A stretch of 9,582 nucleotides of DNA from Methanobacteriota archaeon (GTDB lineage: Archaea; Halobacteriota; Methanosarcinia; Methanosarcinales; Methanoperedenaceae): contig JAHIFK010000069.1 in NCBI GenBank assembly GCA_018900975.1, positions 1 to 9,582 on the forward strand, read 5' to 3'. Position 1 is the stretch's first letter; every line of letters starts with the position of its first letter. Positions 1-6,920 of the stretch are shown here, in pieces. Under the pieces are notes generated by a model. That model was not told the origin of the DNA. It searched no databases and was given only the letters and a program-made list of their open reading frames with translations. The position numbers were made by a program, and so were the translations under genes.

Positions 1-30
1 TATGCTTTTGATTACTTTCTCTGGTTCCAT
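1..30 (-). CDS. 5' end of an unidentified gene, cut by the window edge
   Basis: On the minus strand an ATG at 28-30 opens a frame reading MEPEKVIKSI before the window ends. A clear Shine-Dalgarno GGGAG (minus strand, positions 38-42) sits 7 nt upstream of this ATG. The frame begins 36 nt after the stop of the diiron protein and lies in the same direction, so it is probably the third gene of the same operon. Ten codons are too few to identify a family. The start is supported by ribosome-binding site and context only. Confidence 0.6.
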   Translation of the reverse strand, partial: MEPEKVIKSI

Positions 31-66
31 GTAAATTCTCCCATAGTATCATTGTTGATATTTGAT

Positions 67-447
67 TTAATCCTTTTCCTGCAATTTTGAGAGGATAACT
101 TTCAATCCGGCTTTATGCCTTTTTTCATCATGCATTGATCTCTCGAAGTATTGAAATGCTTCTTTATTGCCTTGAGCAAGAGCGGTCTTTGCTGCTTCAC
201 CTCTTTCTTTTTCAGATCTTATCTCAGCTTCCAGCATCATCGTGAGATTTGATCTAGTATCTTTCACCTTGCCAAGAAGGATCGCAAAATCCATTGCATG
301 GTTCGCTTCTTCCATTGCCACATTATAAAGGTAACGGGCTATTTCCGAATCCCCATCATCTGCAGCTTTTTTTGACATAGCAAGATAAAGGGCTATATCA
401 CCGGATTCTGCTTCAAAGGTTTTCTCCATTATCTCGATTATCTGCAT
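67..447 (-). CDS. Rubrerythrin/ferritin-like diiron protein
   Basis: This 126-residue cytoplasmic protein has the pattern of a four-helix ferritin-like domain with a rubrerythrin-type diiron site. Candidate ligands are E14 in helix A, E47xxH50 in helix B (EEANH), glutamates around 75-81 in helix C, and E108xxH111 in helix D (HDEKRH). Rubrerythrin-family proteins commonly reduce peroxide or handle iron. Here there is no rubredoxin CxxC domain, so any electron donor must be a separate protein. The chosen ATG (445-447) lies 7 nt after the stop of the upstream DUF302-like gene. Its G-rich ribosome site overlaps that stop codon (TAGGGGG) and leaves only a 3-nt spacer, which suggests translational coupling. 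An in-frame ATG six codons later is possible and would keep all ligands. Peroxidase, oxidase or iron-storage activity cannot be told apart from sequence alone. Confidence 0.85.
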   Translation of the reverse strand: MQIIEIMEKTFEAESGDIALYLAMSKKAADDGDSEIARYLYNVAMEEANHAMDFAILLGKVKDTRSNLTMMLEAEIRSEKERGEAAKTALAQGNKEAFQYFERSMHDEKRHKAGLKVILSKLQEKD

Positions 448-454
448 TTTCCCC

Positions 455-685
455 CTACTGCATATCGATTATTTTCTTTAGTGCGTCTTCAGCTTCAACT
501 GCAAGACCGGGATTGCAGATATCAAGAATAATATAATCATCAAACTCTACCTTGAGCTTCTCTGCAAGGATTTTTTTTGCATCAATAACGCTCAGGATAC
601 CCCATTTGTTATCCATGAGGTCTTTTTTGAGCTTTTCAACCGCTGAACTGACATTAAGTTTTGATTCTTTCGTATAGTCTATCAT
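455..685 (-). CDS. Short DUF302-like protein (N-terminal half of the domain only)
   Basis: The likely product is 76 residues starting MIDYTKESKL. It matches the start of the DUF302 domain as I know it: a D-Y-T-K opening, a helix giving AVEKLKKDL, then WGILSVIDAKKIL, and the C-N-P motif at 57-59 (ICNPGLA). Typical DUF302 proteins continue past CNPxxA into an LLPCNV strand and reach about 130 residues. This one stops after a short helix, and I see no continuation in another frame before the next gene. The start at 683-685 is chosen over an upstream in-frame ATG (757) because GAGGG (692-696) sits 6 nt before it and similarity to DUF302 begins there. It is the first gene of an operon with the diiron protein. 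The biochemical role of DUF302 is not established. The protein could be a stable half-domain that dimerises, or a decaying gene. Confidence 0.72.
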   Translation of the reverse strand: MIDYTKESKLNVSSAVEKLKKDLMDNKWGILSVIDAKKILAEKLKVEFDDYIILDICNPGLAVEAEDALKKIIDMQ

Positions 686-779
686 GCACGTCCCTCTGTG
701 TGTTTGTATGCCTTTCATGGATAATAAATGGTATGGTCTTACGCTGCAAAAAAGCATAAATCAATACTTAGCGAATCTA

Positions 780-787
780 TTTATATA
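780..787 (+). promoter_or_regulatory. TATA box in the divergent intergenic region
   Basis: TTTATATA lies about 60 bases before the ATG at 843. An archaeal start about 25 bases downstream would fall near 808 and leave a leader of about 35 nt that contains the GGAGG site. The element is nearly palindromic, so it could also serve the minus-strand DUF302/diiron operon, though with a leader of about 70 nt. A second minus-strand candidate, TTTATTAT around 722-729, lies closer to that operon. Confidence 0.55.
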
Positions 788-829
788 CCCTTAACTATTT
801 TAGTCAAAGGGAAAAATGGGACGGTTAAT

Positions 830-834
830 GGAGG
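830..834 (+). promoter_or_regulatory. Ribosome binding site that decides the start of the Met-rich protein
   Basis: GGAGG stands 8 nt before the ATG at 843-845. This favours that start over the in-frame ATGs at 816 and 828. It also places the signal peptide (MKISIKITAF...) exactly at the N-terminus. Confidence 0.8.
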
Positions 835-842
835 TTAATAAC

Positions 843-2009
843 ATGAAAATATCAATAAAAATAACTGCATTTCTTCTTGCAGTTCTAATACTGGCTGTGC
901 CAGTTTTCGGTGAGATGGGCAGAGGAATGATGGATGGAGATCTGATGCGCGGGAAAGCAAAAGATATGATGACCCGCGGCAGCGAGATGCGCATTTCTCA
1001 GGGCATGATAGGAATGGGATTTATGCACAGCCAGGGCAGTAACTATGGCAACTTCGTGACTTTTTCTGTGGATAATACCACAGGCGCGGTTATGAATTAC
1101 GGTATCCTTGGCATCACTGTTTTTGATTCTATAAAAGTTGCAGGTTTCAATTACAAAGACTCAAAAACAATGGGGGCGCTGACAAGAATTTCAGATAAAG
1201 ATGATTCAGTTGTGATACAACTGCACGATAATCCTGCAGCTGTTATAAACATCAGAACAAAAGCAGCTACAACGATCACTTTTTACCTTGCGGACGGCGT
1301 TAGTGCTTCGAAAGAGGATAATATCGTAAAAATAGAAGATGGAAACATGACAGCATTTATTGTTTCAACAAATACAACATCAATAAATATCGCTGGAGGA
1401 GAAGTCAGGATAGAGTCCAGCGGGGGAAATGCTGTTTTCAGGGCTGTGCCAGTGAACATGCCGATGGATGGTATGCATCAGAAGTTCATGGGAGAGATGG
1501 TGAGGAACAGGGCAGGCGCTGAGGTATCGATAGGTTTATCAAATAAATATTCTATTGTCAATTATTCTGAGAATATGAACCTCATGGTAAGATCAATGGA
1601 AAGGGACCGAATAAGGATAAGAGTTAATTCCACTGACCCGGCTGGCAAATTCATTATGATGAACCTGGAAAACTGTTCCATGATGTGGTCACAGGGGCAG
1701 AAAATAGGCCTTTATCTTGACAATATACCTATGAGGCAGGTCATGACCACTGAAGAATTGTATGGCGCTAAAGAATCTTCCTTCTGGCTTACAATGACAG
1801 GCGAAAACCGCATGCAAGCGATGATGTACATAGCGAATTTCTCTGAACGCGAAGTGGATATCGTGATTGAGGATGAACCTGCAACGACTCCAACGTCTGC
1901 TGAAACTCCTGGAAAGCCTCCTGTTCCTACACAAGCAACGCCTGGATTTGAGATCGCAATTGGGTTGTTGGGCGCAGGTATTGCTTATAAGCTTGGACGA
2001 AGGAACTGA
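843..2009 (+). CDS. Secreted methionine-rich surface protein with PGF-CTERM tail
   Basis: The 388-residue product starts with a classic signal peptide (residues 1-23: K-rich start, then a Leu/Ile/Val core ending VFG). It ends with a Thr/Pro-rich linker (about 348-366), the motif TPGFEI (366-371), a short hydrophobic helix and a basic KLGRRN end. That tail is the archaeal PGF-CTERM signal, which in known cases is processed by an archaeosortase (ArtA) and leads to lipid anchoring on the cell surface. Just after the signal peptide, residues 25-61 hold ten methionines, with more Met pairs later (for example around 272-281 and 324-328). Seven N-glycosylation sequons lie at about 78, 168, 177, 240, 262, 277 and 332. 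The middle is predicted to be beta-rich. I do not recognise a named domain. The Met clusters could bind Cu(I) or another soft metal, but no Cys/His-based site supports this directly. It is a single-gene transcript, divergent from the diiron operon. Confidence 0.85.
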   Translation: MKISIKITAFLLAVLILAVPVFGEMGRGMMDGDLMRGKAKDMMTRGSEMRISQGMIGMGFMHSQGSNYGNFVTFSVDNTTGAVMNYGILGITVFDSIKVAGFNYKDSKTMGALTRISDKDDSVVIQLHDNPAAVINIRTKAATTITFYLADGVSASKEDNIVKIEDGNMTAFIVSTNTTSINIAGGEVRIESSGGNAVFRAVPVNMPMDGMHQKFMGEMVRNRAGAEVSIGLSNKYSIVNYSENMNLMVRSMERDRIRIRVNSTDPAGKFIMMNLENCSMMWSQGQKIGLYLDNIPMRQVMTTEELYGAKESSFWLTMTGENRMQAMMYIANFSEREVDIVIEDEPATTPTSAETPGKPPVPTQATPGFEIAIGLLGAGIAYKLGRRN

Positions 2010-2020
2010 AGGTCCTTTCA

Positions 2021-2029
2021 TTTTTTTTT
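2021..2029 (+). terminator. Oligo-T transcription terminator
   Basis: A run of nine T residues starts 11 bases after the stop of the Met-rich gene, with no strong hairpin before it. This is the usual form of an archaeal U-tract terminator. The converging DUF531 gene ends 20 bases further on. Confidence 0.65.
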
Positions 2030-2048
2030 GTATAAATACATATTGAAT

Positions 2049-2579
2049 TTATGGCCTTTTCTGCCCGACTCGCCCCGCAATTATCGCAGGCACAGCCCCT
2101 ATTGCCGTGCAGGTCTCAAGCGAGATACCCTTTCCAGTTATATCAAAATGGTACTTAGCCCTCTCCATCAACTCTGACGGCAGACCTTTATGCCCCAGTC
2201 CGATAAGGAAAATAAATGATTTTTTCCTGTTTACCTGTTCAGAGAGCGAATCCACACTGATCACCTTATCTTTTGCAGGATGCGAAGTCGTGACCACAGG
2301 AGCGCCAAACTGGGGCTGGAATCCTTTCTCTGGCAGGTCGAACACGAAGAACCTGCCTGCCCTGAAAAGCTCCTCAAGATATTTACCCGAACCTCCGATT
2401 GTGGTTTTATCCTTCACAAAATTCACAAGTTCCTCTGCGCTCATTTTGAAAGGATAATCGAAAAGCGCAAGGTTGAACCCGAATGCGTATGCCAAAGGCG
2501 CAGCGCGGGCGATGCTGCGGTAGTGGGCCTCATGGACTTTTATTTTGTCGTAAGTGTTCACGATACCAAGAGTAAGCAT
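2049..2579 (-). CDS. DUF531 family protein, SPOUT methyltransferase-like C-terminus
   Basis: This 176-residue soluble protein has the features I associate with the archaeal DUF531 family, whose function is unknown. The C-terminal third reads FLIGLGHKGLP (124-134) and then TGKGISLETCTAIGAV (148-163). This glycine loop, followed by a 'SL-T' stretch running into a helix, resembles the trefoil-knot S-adenosylmethionine site of SPOUT RNA methyltransferases. The N-terminal part (TLGIVNTYDK) could be the first strand of an alpha/beta fold. Its start (2577-2579) has GGAG 5 nt upstream. It follows speA by 46 nt on the same strand and is probably cotranscribed. SAM-dependent RNA methylation is an inference from motif shape only. 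No catalytic residue has been assigned. Confidence 0.75.
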   Translation of the reverse strand: MLTLGIVNTYDKIKVHEAHYRSIARAAPLAYAFGFNLALFDYPFKMSAEELVNFVKDKTTIGGSGKYLEELFRAGRFFVFDLPEKGFQPQFGAPVVTTSHPAKDKVISVDSLSEQVNRKKSFIFLIGLGHKGLPSELMERAKYHFDITGKGISLETCTAIGAVPAIIAGRVGQKRP

Positions 2580-2625
2580 AATTGCTCCACATAGGTCAAT
2601 GATCGACAGGAAGTTTGTTATCCGC

Positions 2626-4512
2626 CTACATATCCAGATACGTATACTGGTTCATGGATTCTTTATAGTTATTTATTATCTCTTCAGCTTCCTGTTTGGA
2701 TATTTTGTTCTCCCTCTGCGCCTGGACCACCTCGGATTCAAATGACGCCAGCAGCGAATTGGTATTATACTTGACATAGCCAAGGACATCGCAGTTCCTG
2801 TCACCATTGACTATCTGCTTGATATGCCATCCCCCGCTGTCGTCCATTATTATATGCGCCTCGTTTGCCGCGCCAAAGAGGTTATGGTAATCTCCTATCG
2901 TATCCTGGTATGCGCCAAGCATAAGTATTGCAAGATAATAGGAACCATTGTTAAGTTCATGGAGTTCCAGGATCTCCTTGACATCTTTCAAATCCACGAA
3001 TTTATCAATTTCACCGTCAGAATCACAGGTGATATCAACTATAGTGCCGTATTGAGTTGGCTTTTCATTAGCCCTGCTTACAGGGACTACAGGGAACAAC
3101 TGTTTTATGGCCCAGAAATCGGGGATGGACTGGAACGTTGAGAAATTACCAATATATTTTTTCGAGAGCAATTTATTCAGGTCATCGAAATCGTCAGATT
3201 TGTTCCCCGTCTCCCTGGCAAATGCGGCGGCTTTCTCACATATCTGCAGGAACAGTACCTCTCCAGTGGATTTCTCCTCAAGTTCTATCTCGCCCAGGTT
3301 GAAAAGCGAAAGAAGTTCCTCACGGTTCTCGAGAGCGTCGTGATAATACTCAATATAATTTTTGATGTTTATTTCCTTTGATCCGTCGTACAGTTCTGTT
3401 ATTATATGAGGTTCATCGCCTCGCATTTCTATCAGTTTATTGCGGTTACCGTTCTTATCTCCCTTGATGTTTATGACCAGCAATGAATGATACGCACTGA
3501 GAGCCCGCCCGCTTTCGGACAAAATTATTGGATGGGAGACGCCTTCTTCATCGCATACGTCCTTGAGTGAATATACCACATTGTTAGCATATTCCTGGAT
3601 AGTATAATTGGCGCTTGCATCAGATGAGGTCTTACTGCCATCATAATCTACTCCTAGACCTCCGCCTATGTTAAAATATTTGATATTTATGTGCATATTT
3701 CTTATTTTTGCATAAACCCTGGCTGCTTCCTTGACAGCTTTCTGGATCCGCCTTATCTCCGTGATCTGGGAACCGACATGGAAATGCAGCATCTGGAGTT
3801 GTTCGAGCATTTCATACTCCGCAAAAGTCTTTATGCAGTCCAGCATCTCGGTAGTGGTGAGGCCGAACTTGGCAGATTCTCCTCCTGATTCTGCCCATTT
3901 CCCGCTGCCCTTTGAGTAGAGCTTTACCCTTATGCCAATAAGCGGTTTTACTCCCATTGTTTTCGAGAGTTCAAGTAAGCGCCTTGTCTCACTGAACTCA
4001 TCAATGACTATCACAAGTTTGTTTTTTAACTTAACAGCATTCAATGCCAGCTTGAGGTATTCATCGTCCTTGAACCCGTTGCATATCAACAGGGCTTCCT
4101 GACCGAGTTCAAATGACAGGGCAGCCAGCAGTTCTGCTTTCGTTCCGACTTCCAGCCCTTGATTGAATTTTTTACCGAATTTGACGATCTCTTCCATCAC
4201 TTCCCTTCGCTGGTTCACTTTCATAGGGAAAGCGCCCTGGTAGATGTTATTATATTTGTACTCAGATATCGAGTGTGAAAAAGCCCCGTTCAGTTCCTTT
4301 ATCTGTCCCTCAAGTATCTGAGGGAACCGAAACAGTATCGGGAATTTTATTTTCTTGGCCGAAAGATTATCAACCACAACTTTTAAATCAATAGCAAGTG
4401 TCTCTTTTTTTCCAGGCCTGACACTTAAATTTCCGTTTTTATTAAAAGAAAAGTATCCATTTCCCCATCGTTCTATGCCGTACAGGTCTATTGCATCCTC
4501 AATTTTCCACAT
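2626..4512 (-). CDS. speA: Biosynthetic arginine decarboxylase (PLP, fold type III)
   Basis: The enzyme decarboxylates L-arginine to agmatine, feeding polyamine synthesis. In archaea agmatine is also the substrate for agmatidine in tRNA-Ile2. The 628-residue length fits the bacterial/plant SpeA class (about 630-660). Visible landmarks in order are: the PLP lysine motif FPMKVNQ (K98, where YPIKVNQ is usual), HFHVGSQ (243-249), the phosphate-binding GGGLGVDYDG (283-292), SESGRA (332-337), the active-site CDSDG (496-500), and GAYQDTIGDYHNLFG (533-547). All key segments are present, so it should be active. The ATG at 4510-4512 has only a weak GTGAG-type ribosome site about 11 nt upstream. DUF531 follows downstream. 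Many euryarchaea instead use the small pyruvoyl-dependent arginine decarboxylase, so this version may have been acquired from bacteria. Confidence 0.95.
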   Translation of the reverse strand: MWKIEDAIDLYGIERWGNGYFSFNKNGNLSVRPGKKETLAIDLKVVVDNLSAKKIKFPILFRFPQILEGQIKELNGAFSHSISEYKYNNIYQGAFPMKVNQRREVMEEIVKFGKKFNQGLEVGTKAELLAALSFELGQEALLICNGFKDDEYLKLALNAVKLKNKLVIVIDEFSETRRLLELSKTMGVKPLIGIRVKLYSKGSGKWAESGGESAKFGLTTTEMLDCIKTFAEYEMLEQLQMLHFHVGSQITEIRRIQKAVKEAARVYAKIRNMHINIKYFNIGGGLGVDYDGSKTSSDASANYTIQEYANNVVYSLKDVCDEEGVSHPIILSESGRALSAYHSLLVINIKGDKNGNRNKLIEMRGDEPHIITELYDGSKEINIKNYIEYYHDALENREELLSLFNLGEIELEEKSTGEVLFLQICEKAAAFARETGNKSDDFDDLNKLLSKKYIGNFSTFQSIPDFWAIKQLFPVVPVSRANEKPTQYGTIVDITCDSDGEIDKFVDLKDVKEILELHELNNGSYYLAILMLGAYQDTIGDYHNLFGAANEAHIIMDDSGGWHIKQIVNGDRNCDVLGYVKYNTNSLLASFESEVVQAQRENKISKQEAEEIINNYKESMNQYTYLDM

Positions 4513-4548
4513 TTAGTTTAATCTCACTTCCTTCGAAACATTTGGTTC

Positions 4549-4560
4549 TATAATTTATTA
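4549..4560 (-). promoter_or_regulatory. Candidate TATA box for speA
   Basis: On the minus strand TAATAAATTATA is centred about 42 bases before the speA ATG, which gives a leader of roughly 15 nt. It lies in the 91-base gap after the ligase gene, so speA probably has its own promoter. The region is AT-rich, so the exact element is uncertain. Confidence 0.4.
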
Positions 4561-4592
4561 CTTAATCCTGTTTAAACTTTTCCATCAGCATG

Positions 4593-4599
4593 AAAAAAA
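4593..4599 (-). terminator. Oligo-T terminator after the DNA ligase gene
   Basis: On the minus strand a GGG followed by seven T residues begins within five bases of the ligase stop codon. This is consistent with an archaeal U-tract terminator that separates the ligase transcript from speA. Confidence 0.5.
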
Positions 4600-4603
4600 C
4601 CCT

Positions 4604-6268
4604 CTATTTTCCCTTCTGTTTTGAATAAAGCTGCTCAACTTTTTCTATCGTATCCGCATCATACAATGATTTATCGCTTCTCACATTGACAAGCCTTGGA
4701 AAACGCAATGCATAACCTGAATCATAATTCTGGCTTTTCTGGATTTCCTCAAATGCTACCTCAAACACTATCTTTGGCTCAAACTCCACATGGACCCCGG
4801 TTTCAAGAAGAACCAGGTCTTTGAAAACAGCAGTAAGTTCCTCCAGCTTTTCATCCGTAATTCCAGTCGCAACACGCCCGATAGAGTGCAATCTGTCTGT
4901 ATAAGGGTCGCGGCATGCCAGCAAATATGAACCGATAAAAGAAGTCCTTCGCCCTTCTCCCCATTCCCCCCCGACGACAACAAGGTCAAGTGTATCCATG
5001 ATAGGTTTCAATTTCAGCCAGTTCTTTCCCCGTTTTCCGGGCGTGTAAAGAGACCTGGGGTTTTTCAGCATTACCCCCTCATGCCCCGCAGCAAGAGCCT
5101 CTTTATAAATTACATCGATCTGAGCTGCGCTTTCAGTTATTGTCTGTCCTGCCACAATGCTTTTATCGCATATTTCTTCAAGTTTTTTCCTTCGCTCAAA
5201 TAGCGGGATATCAATGAGACTTTCACCATTCAGGTACAATAAATCAAAAAGGTTAAGGGACAGGGGGATTTCAAGGGCGGTTGCCGTTACATCATATTTT
5301 CGCCTGAATCGCCTCAATATCTCCTGGAACGCCATAGGTCTTTTGTCTTTTCCAAGAGCCACGGCTTCCCCGTCAAGAATGGCTGTGTCCGCTTTTACAC
5401 ACGTCCTTACAGATTTAACAATATCAGGCAGGGAAGACGTTACATTCTCAAGCCGCCGAGAATACAACGTTATTTTGTTCCCTTCCTTGTGTATCTGGAC
5501 GCGTGCCCCGTCGAACTTCCACTCCACTGCAACAGAACTCATTTCTGCCAGCGCTTCATCTATCCCATCTCCGACCTGGGCAAGCATAAGCTTGAGCGGC
5601 CTTCCAGTCACAACACTGAGTTCAAGAAGACCGGGCGCCCCTTCTTTTTTTGCAGTATATGCAACAAGACCGAAATCGTTAGCGATCATGTAACCCCTTT
5701 CAACCAATTCAGCAGGAACATTAAAAGCCTCTGCAATGGCATTTCTTAATATCCCTTCACCAACCCCGATGCGTAGCTCTTCAACTGCCAGACGCGCAAG
5801 ATAAACTGTCTCAACAGGTTTTGATGCCCCGAAAAGATACTGGAGGTTCTTTATTTTAGCATCCTGTGACCCCTTGCCCTCAAGACCTGCGATTTTCTGG
5901 AATCTTGAAAATACGTCGAGTATGGAGAGTTTTTCTTCAGAAAAAAAATTAAAATTAGCTTTGCGGTTTGTTATTGCTTTTTCTGCGGCTGTGCCGACAT
6001 CTCCGGTCTCTTTCACCAGTTCTTCTATGCGCCTGACCGGTAGCGATGATGTCTTTGCAATGGCAGCGTATAACAGACCTGTCCCGACCCCGAGCTCTTT
6101 TTCGCTCCAGACAGGGAACACACTTCCCATAATAAAACGGGTTGCGATATCAAGTTCGTTGTCGTCCACTTCATTGAGGAACGAAGCAACAACCGTTGTC
6201 ATTTCAAGAGAGCTTGATATCCCTTTTATTTTTTTACATACTTCTGCAAAGGTCTCAAAAGATGTCAT
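4604..6268 (-). CDS. lig: ATP-dependent DNA ligase (replicative, archaeal type)
   Basis: It seals nicks in duplex DNA through an enzyme-AMP intermediate, in Okazaki fragment joining and repair. The 554 residues match the usual archaeal length. The N-terminal DNA-binding domain (about 1-220) has the typical opening MTSFETFAEVC and the SSLEMT segment. The nucleotidyltransferase core has motif I KFDGAR with adenylated K251, motif III SRRLENVT (270-277), DGE (299-301), motif IV EGVMLKN (397-403) and motif V WLKLKP (417-422). The C-terminal OB domain ends with RFPRLVNVRSDK (522-533). The family's conserved N-terminus fixes the start at 6266-6268, yet no Shine-Dalgarno is seen just upstream, so the mRNA may have a very short leader. 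An AATAAAAG element about 40 bases upstream, inside an inverted repeat, could be its TATA box. Nothing looks truncated. Confidence 0.96.
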   Translation of the reverse strand: MTSFETFAEVCKKIKGISSSLEMTTVVASFLNEVDDNELDIATRFIMGSVFPVWSEKELGVGTGLLYAAIAKTSSLPVRRIEELVKETGDVGTAAEKAITNRKANFNFFSEEKLSILDVFSRFQKIAGLEGKGSQDAKIKNLQYLFGASKPVETVYLARLAVEELRIGVGEGILRNAIAEAFNVPAELVERGYMIANDFGLVAYTAKKEGAPGLLELSVVTGRPLKLMLAQVGDGIDEALAEMSSVAVEWKFDGARVQIHKEGNKITLYSRRLENVTSSLPDIVKSVRTCVKADTAILDGEAVALGKDKRPMAFQEILRRFRRKYDVTATALEIPLSLNLFDLLYLNGESLIDIPLFERRKKLEEICDKSIVAGQTITESAAQIDVIYKEALAAGHEGVMLKNPRSLYTPGKRGKNWLKLKPIMDTLDLVVVGGEWGEGRRTSFIGSYLLACRDPYTDRLHSIGRVATGITDEKLEELTAVFKDLVLLETGVHVEFEPKIVFEVAFEEIQKSQNYDSGYALRFPRLVNVRSDKSLYDADTIEKVEQLYSKQKGK

Positions 6269-6289
6269 TGCGCTATAGAAAAAGGAAAA

Positions 6290-6314
6290 AATAAAAGGGG
6301 ATATCCCTTTTATT
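6290..6314 (-). terminator. Perfect inverted repeat with U-tract between cytochrome and ligase genes
   Basis: Ten-base arms AATAAAAGGG and CCCTTTTATT flank the 5-base loop GATAT. On the minus strand the structure starts 5 bases after the cytochrome stop and runs into further T-rich sequence (TTTTTTCC, then TTTTTC). It therefore looks like a hairpin plus U-tract terminator for the cytochrome gene. The same bases include a TATA-like AATAAAAG at the right distance for the ligase gene, so it could alternatively be an operator or promoter. Confidence 0.5.
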
Positions 6315-6319
6315 CATTT

Positions 6320-6913
6320 CTATGAGGTTTTGTTGAGAGATTTTTCGTGTATAATACCAACGTCAGTTCCGTGACAGTTCGTGCAGTATTTTAACCTTGA
6401 TAGGTGTATCTCTACCAGTTCACCTTTACTGGGTTTGAGACTGTCAGGCGGCGGAGCATGGCACTGTTCGCATGTTGAGAAATGACCAGGCCCTTCTCCT
6501 TTCTCCACTTTCGGAATCGTAATCTTTTGCGGGGATCCATGACATATATCGCAATTAAGGTTTACCGTACCTGCCCCCATGTGTATGCTGTGTACCTGGC
6601 TGCCGTGGCAGTTTATACACAGTTTTCCACCGTTTAGATGCGGAACCAGATTCTGGGAATTTGTATGGCATAATTCGCATTTTATCGTAGCAACTGATGT
6701 GGTCGCCGTGGTCACAGGCGCGCTGGTTGTCGGGGTCCCCCCCGGATGCGCTGCAACAGGAGTCTCTTCCGGAGTTACGCCCGGGGTCTTTACAACTACG
6801 CCCGGGGTTTCCTTGGGCTTGCCGCCAAGAACATAATAACCAGCAGCTCCAATAAGTATTACCGCAATCAGGATCGCTATATAAATAGGCACCTTACTAT
6901 CTTTTTCGTTCAT
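6320..6913 (-). CDS. Membrane-anchored pentaheme cytochrome c
   Basis: The 197-residue product has five CxxCH heme c sites: CELCH (79-83), CINCH (99-103), CDICH (121-125), CEQCH (148-152) and CTNCH (177-181). Several extra His residues could act as second axial ligands. The N-terminus is short and charged (MNEKDSK), followed by one hydrophobic segment (about 9-29). A Thr/Pro/Val linker with TPGV repeats (about 35-76) comes next, so the heme domain should sit outside the cell, tethered to the membrane. A role in electron transfer across the envelope fits but the partner is unknown. The start at 6911-6913 is chosen because GGGTGAT (6921-6927) lies 7 nt before it. A GTG four codons upstream lies inside that ribosome site and is rejected. 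The gene appears monocistronic, and cytochrome maturation genes are not in the window. Confidence 0.92.
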   Translation of the reverse strand: MNEKDSKVPIYIAILIAVILIGAAGYYVLGGKPKETPGVVVKTPGVTPEETPVAAHPGGTPTTSAPVTTATTSVATIKCELCHTNSQNLVPHLNGGKLCINCHGSQVHSIHMGAGTVNLNCDICHGSPQKITIPKVEKGEGPGHFSTCEQCHAPPPDSLKPSKGELVEIHLSRLKYCTNCHGTDVGIIHEKSLNKTS

Positions 6914-6920
6914 TAGGAGT

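Noticed and set aside
686..757. N-terminal extension of the DUF302-like protein
   Set aside because: The extra 24 residues show no similarity to the family, and GAGGG sits at proper distance from the internal ATG at 685.
816..842. Upstream in-frame ATGs (816 and 828) for the Met-rich protein
   Set aside because: The GGAGG site and the signal peptide both point to 843. The predicted transcript start near 808 would leave almost no leader before 816.
2280..2594. Plus-strand open frames opposite the DUF531 gene
   Set aside because: They overlap a gene with recognisable family features and its own ribosome site. The plus frames have neither.
5157..5693. A 178-codon open frame on the plus strand
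   Set aside because: It lies wholly antisense to the DNA ligase core, whose motifs are unmistakable. Its translation is Ser/Arg-rich with no recognisable domain, as expected of a shadow frame.
6777..6809. Two near-identical GC-rich stretches (ACGCCCGGGGT) suspected as a regulatory repeat
   Set aside because: They encode the TPGV repeats of the cytochrome's extracellular stalk and are explained by the protein sequence.
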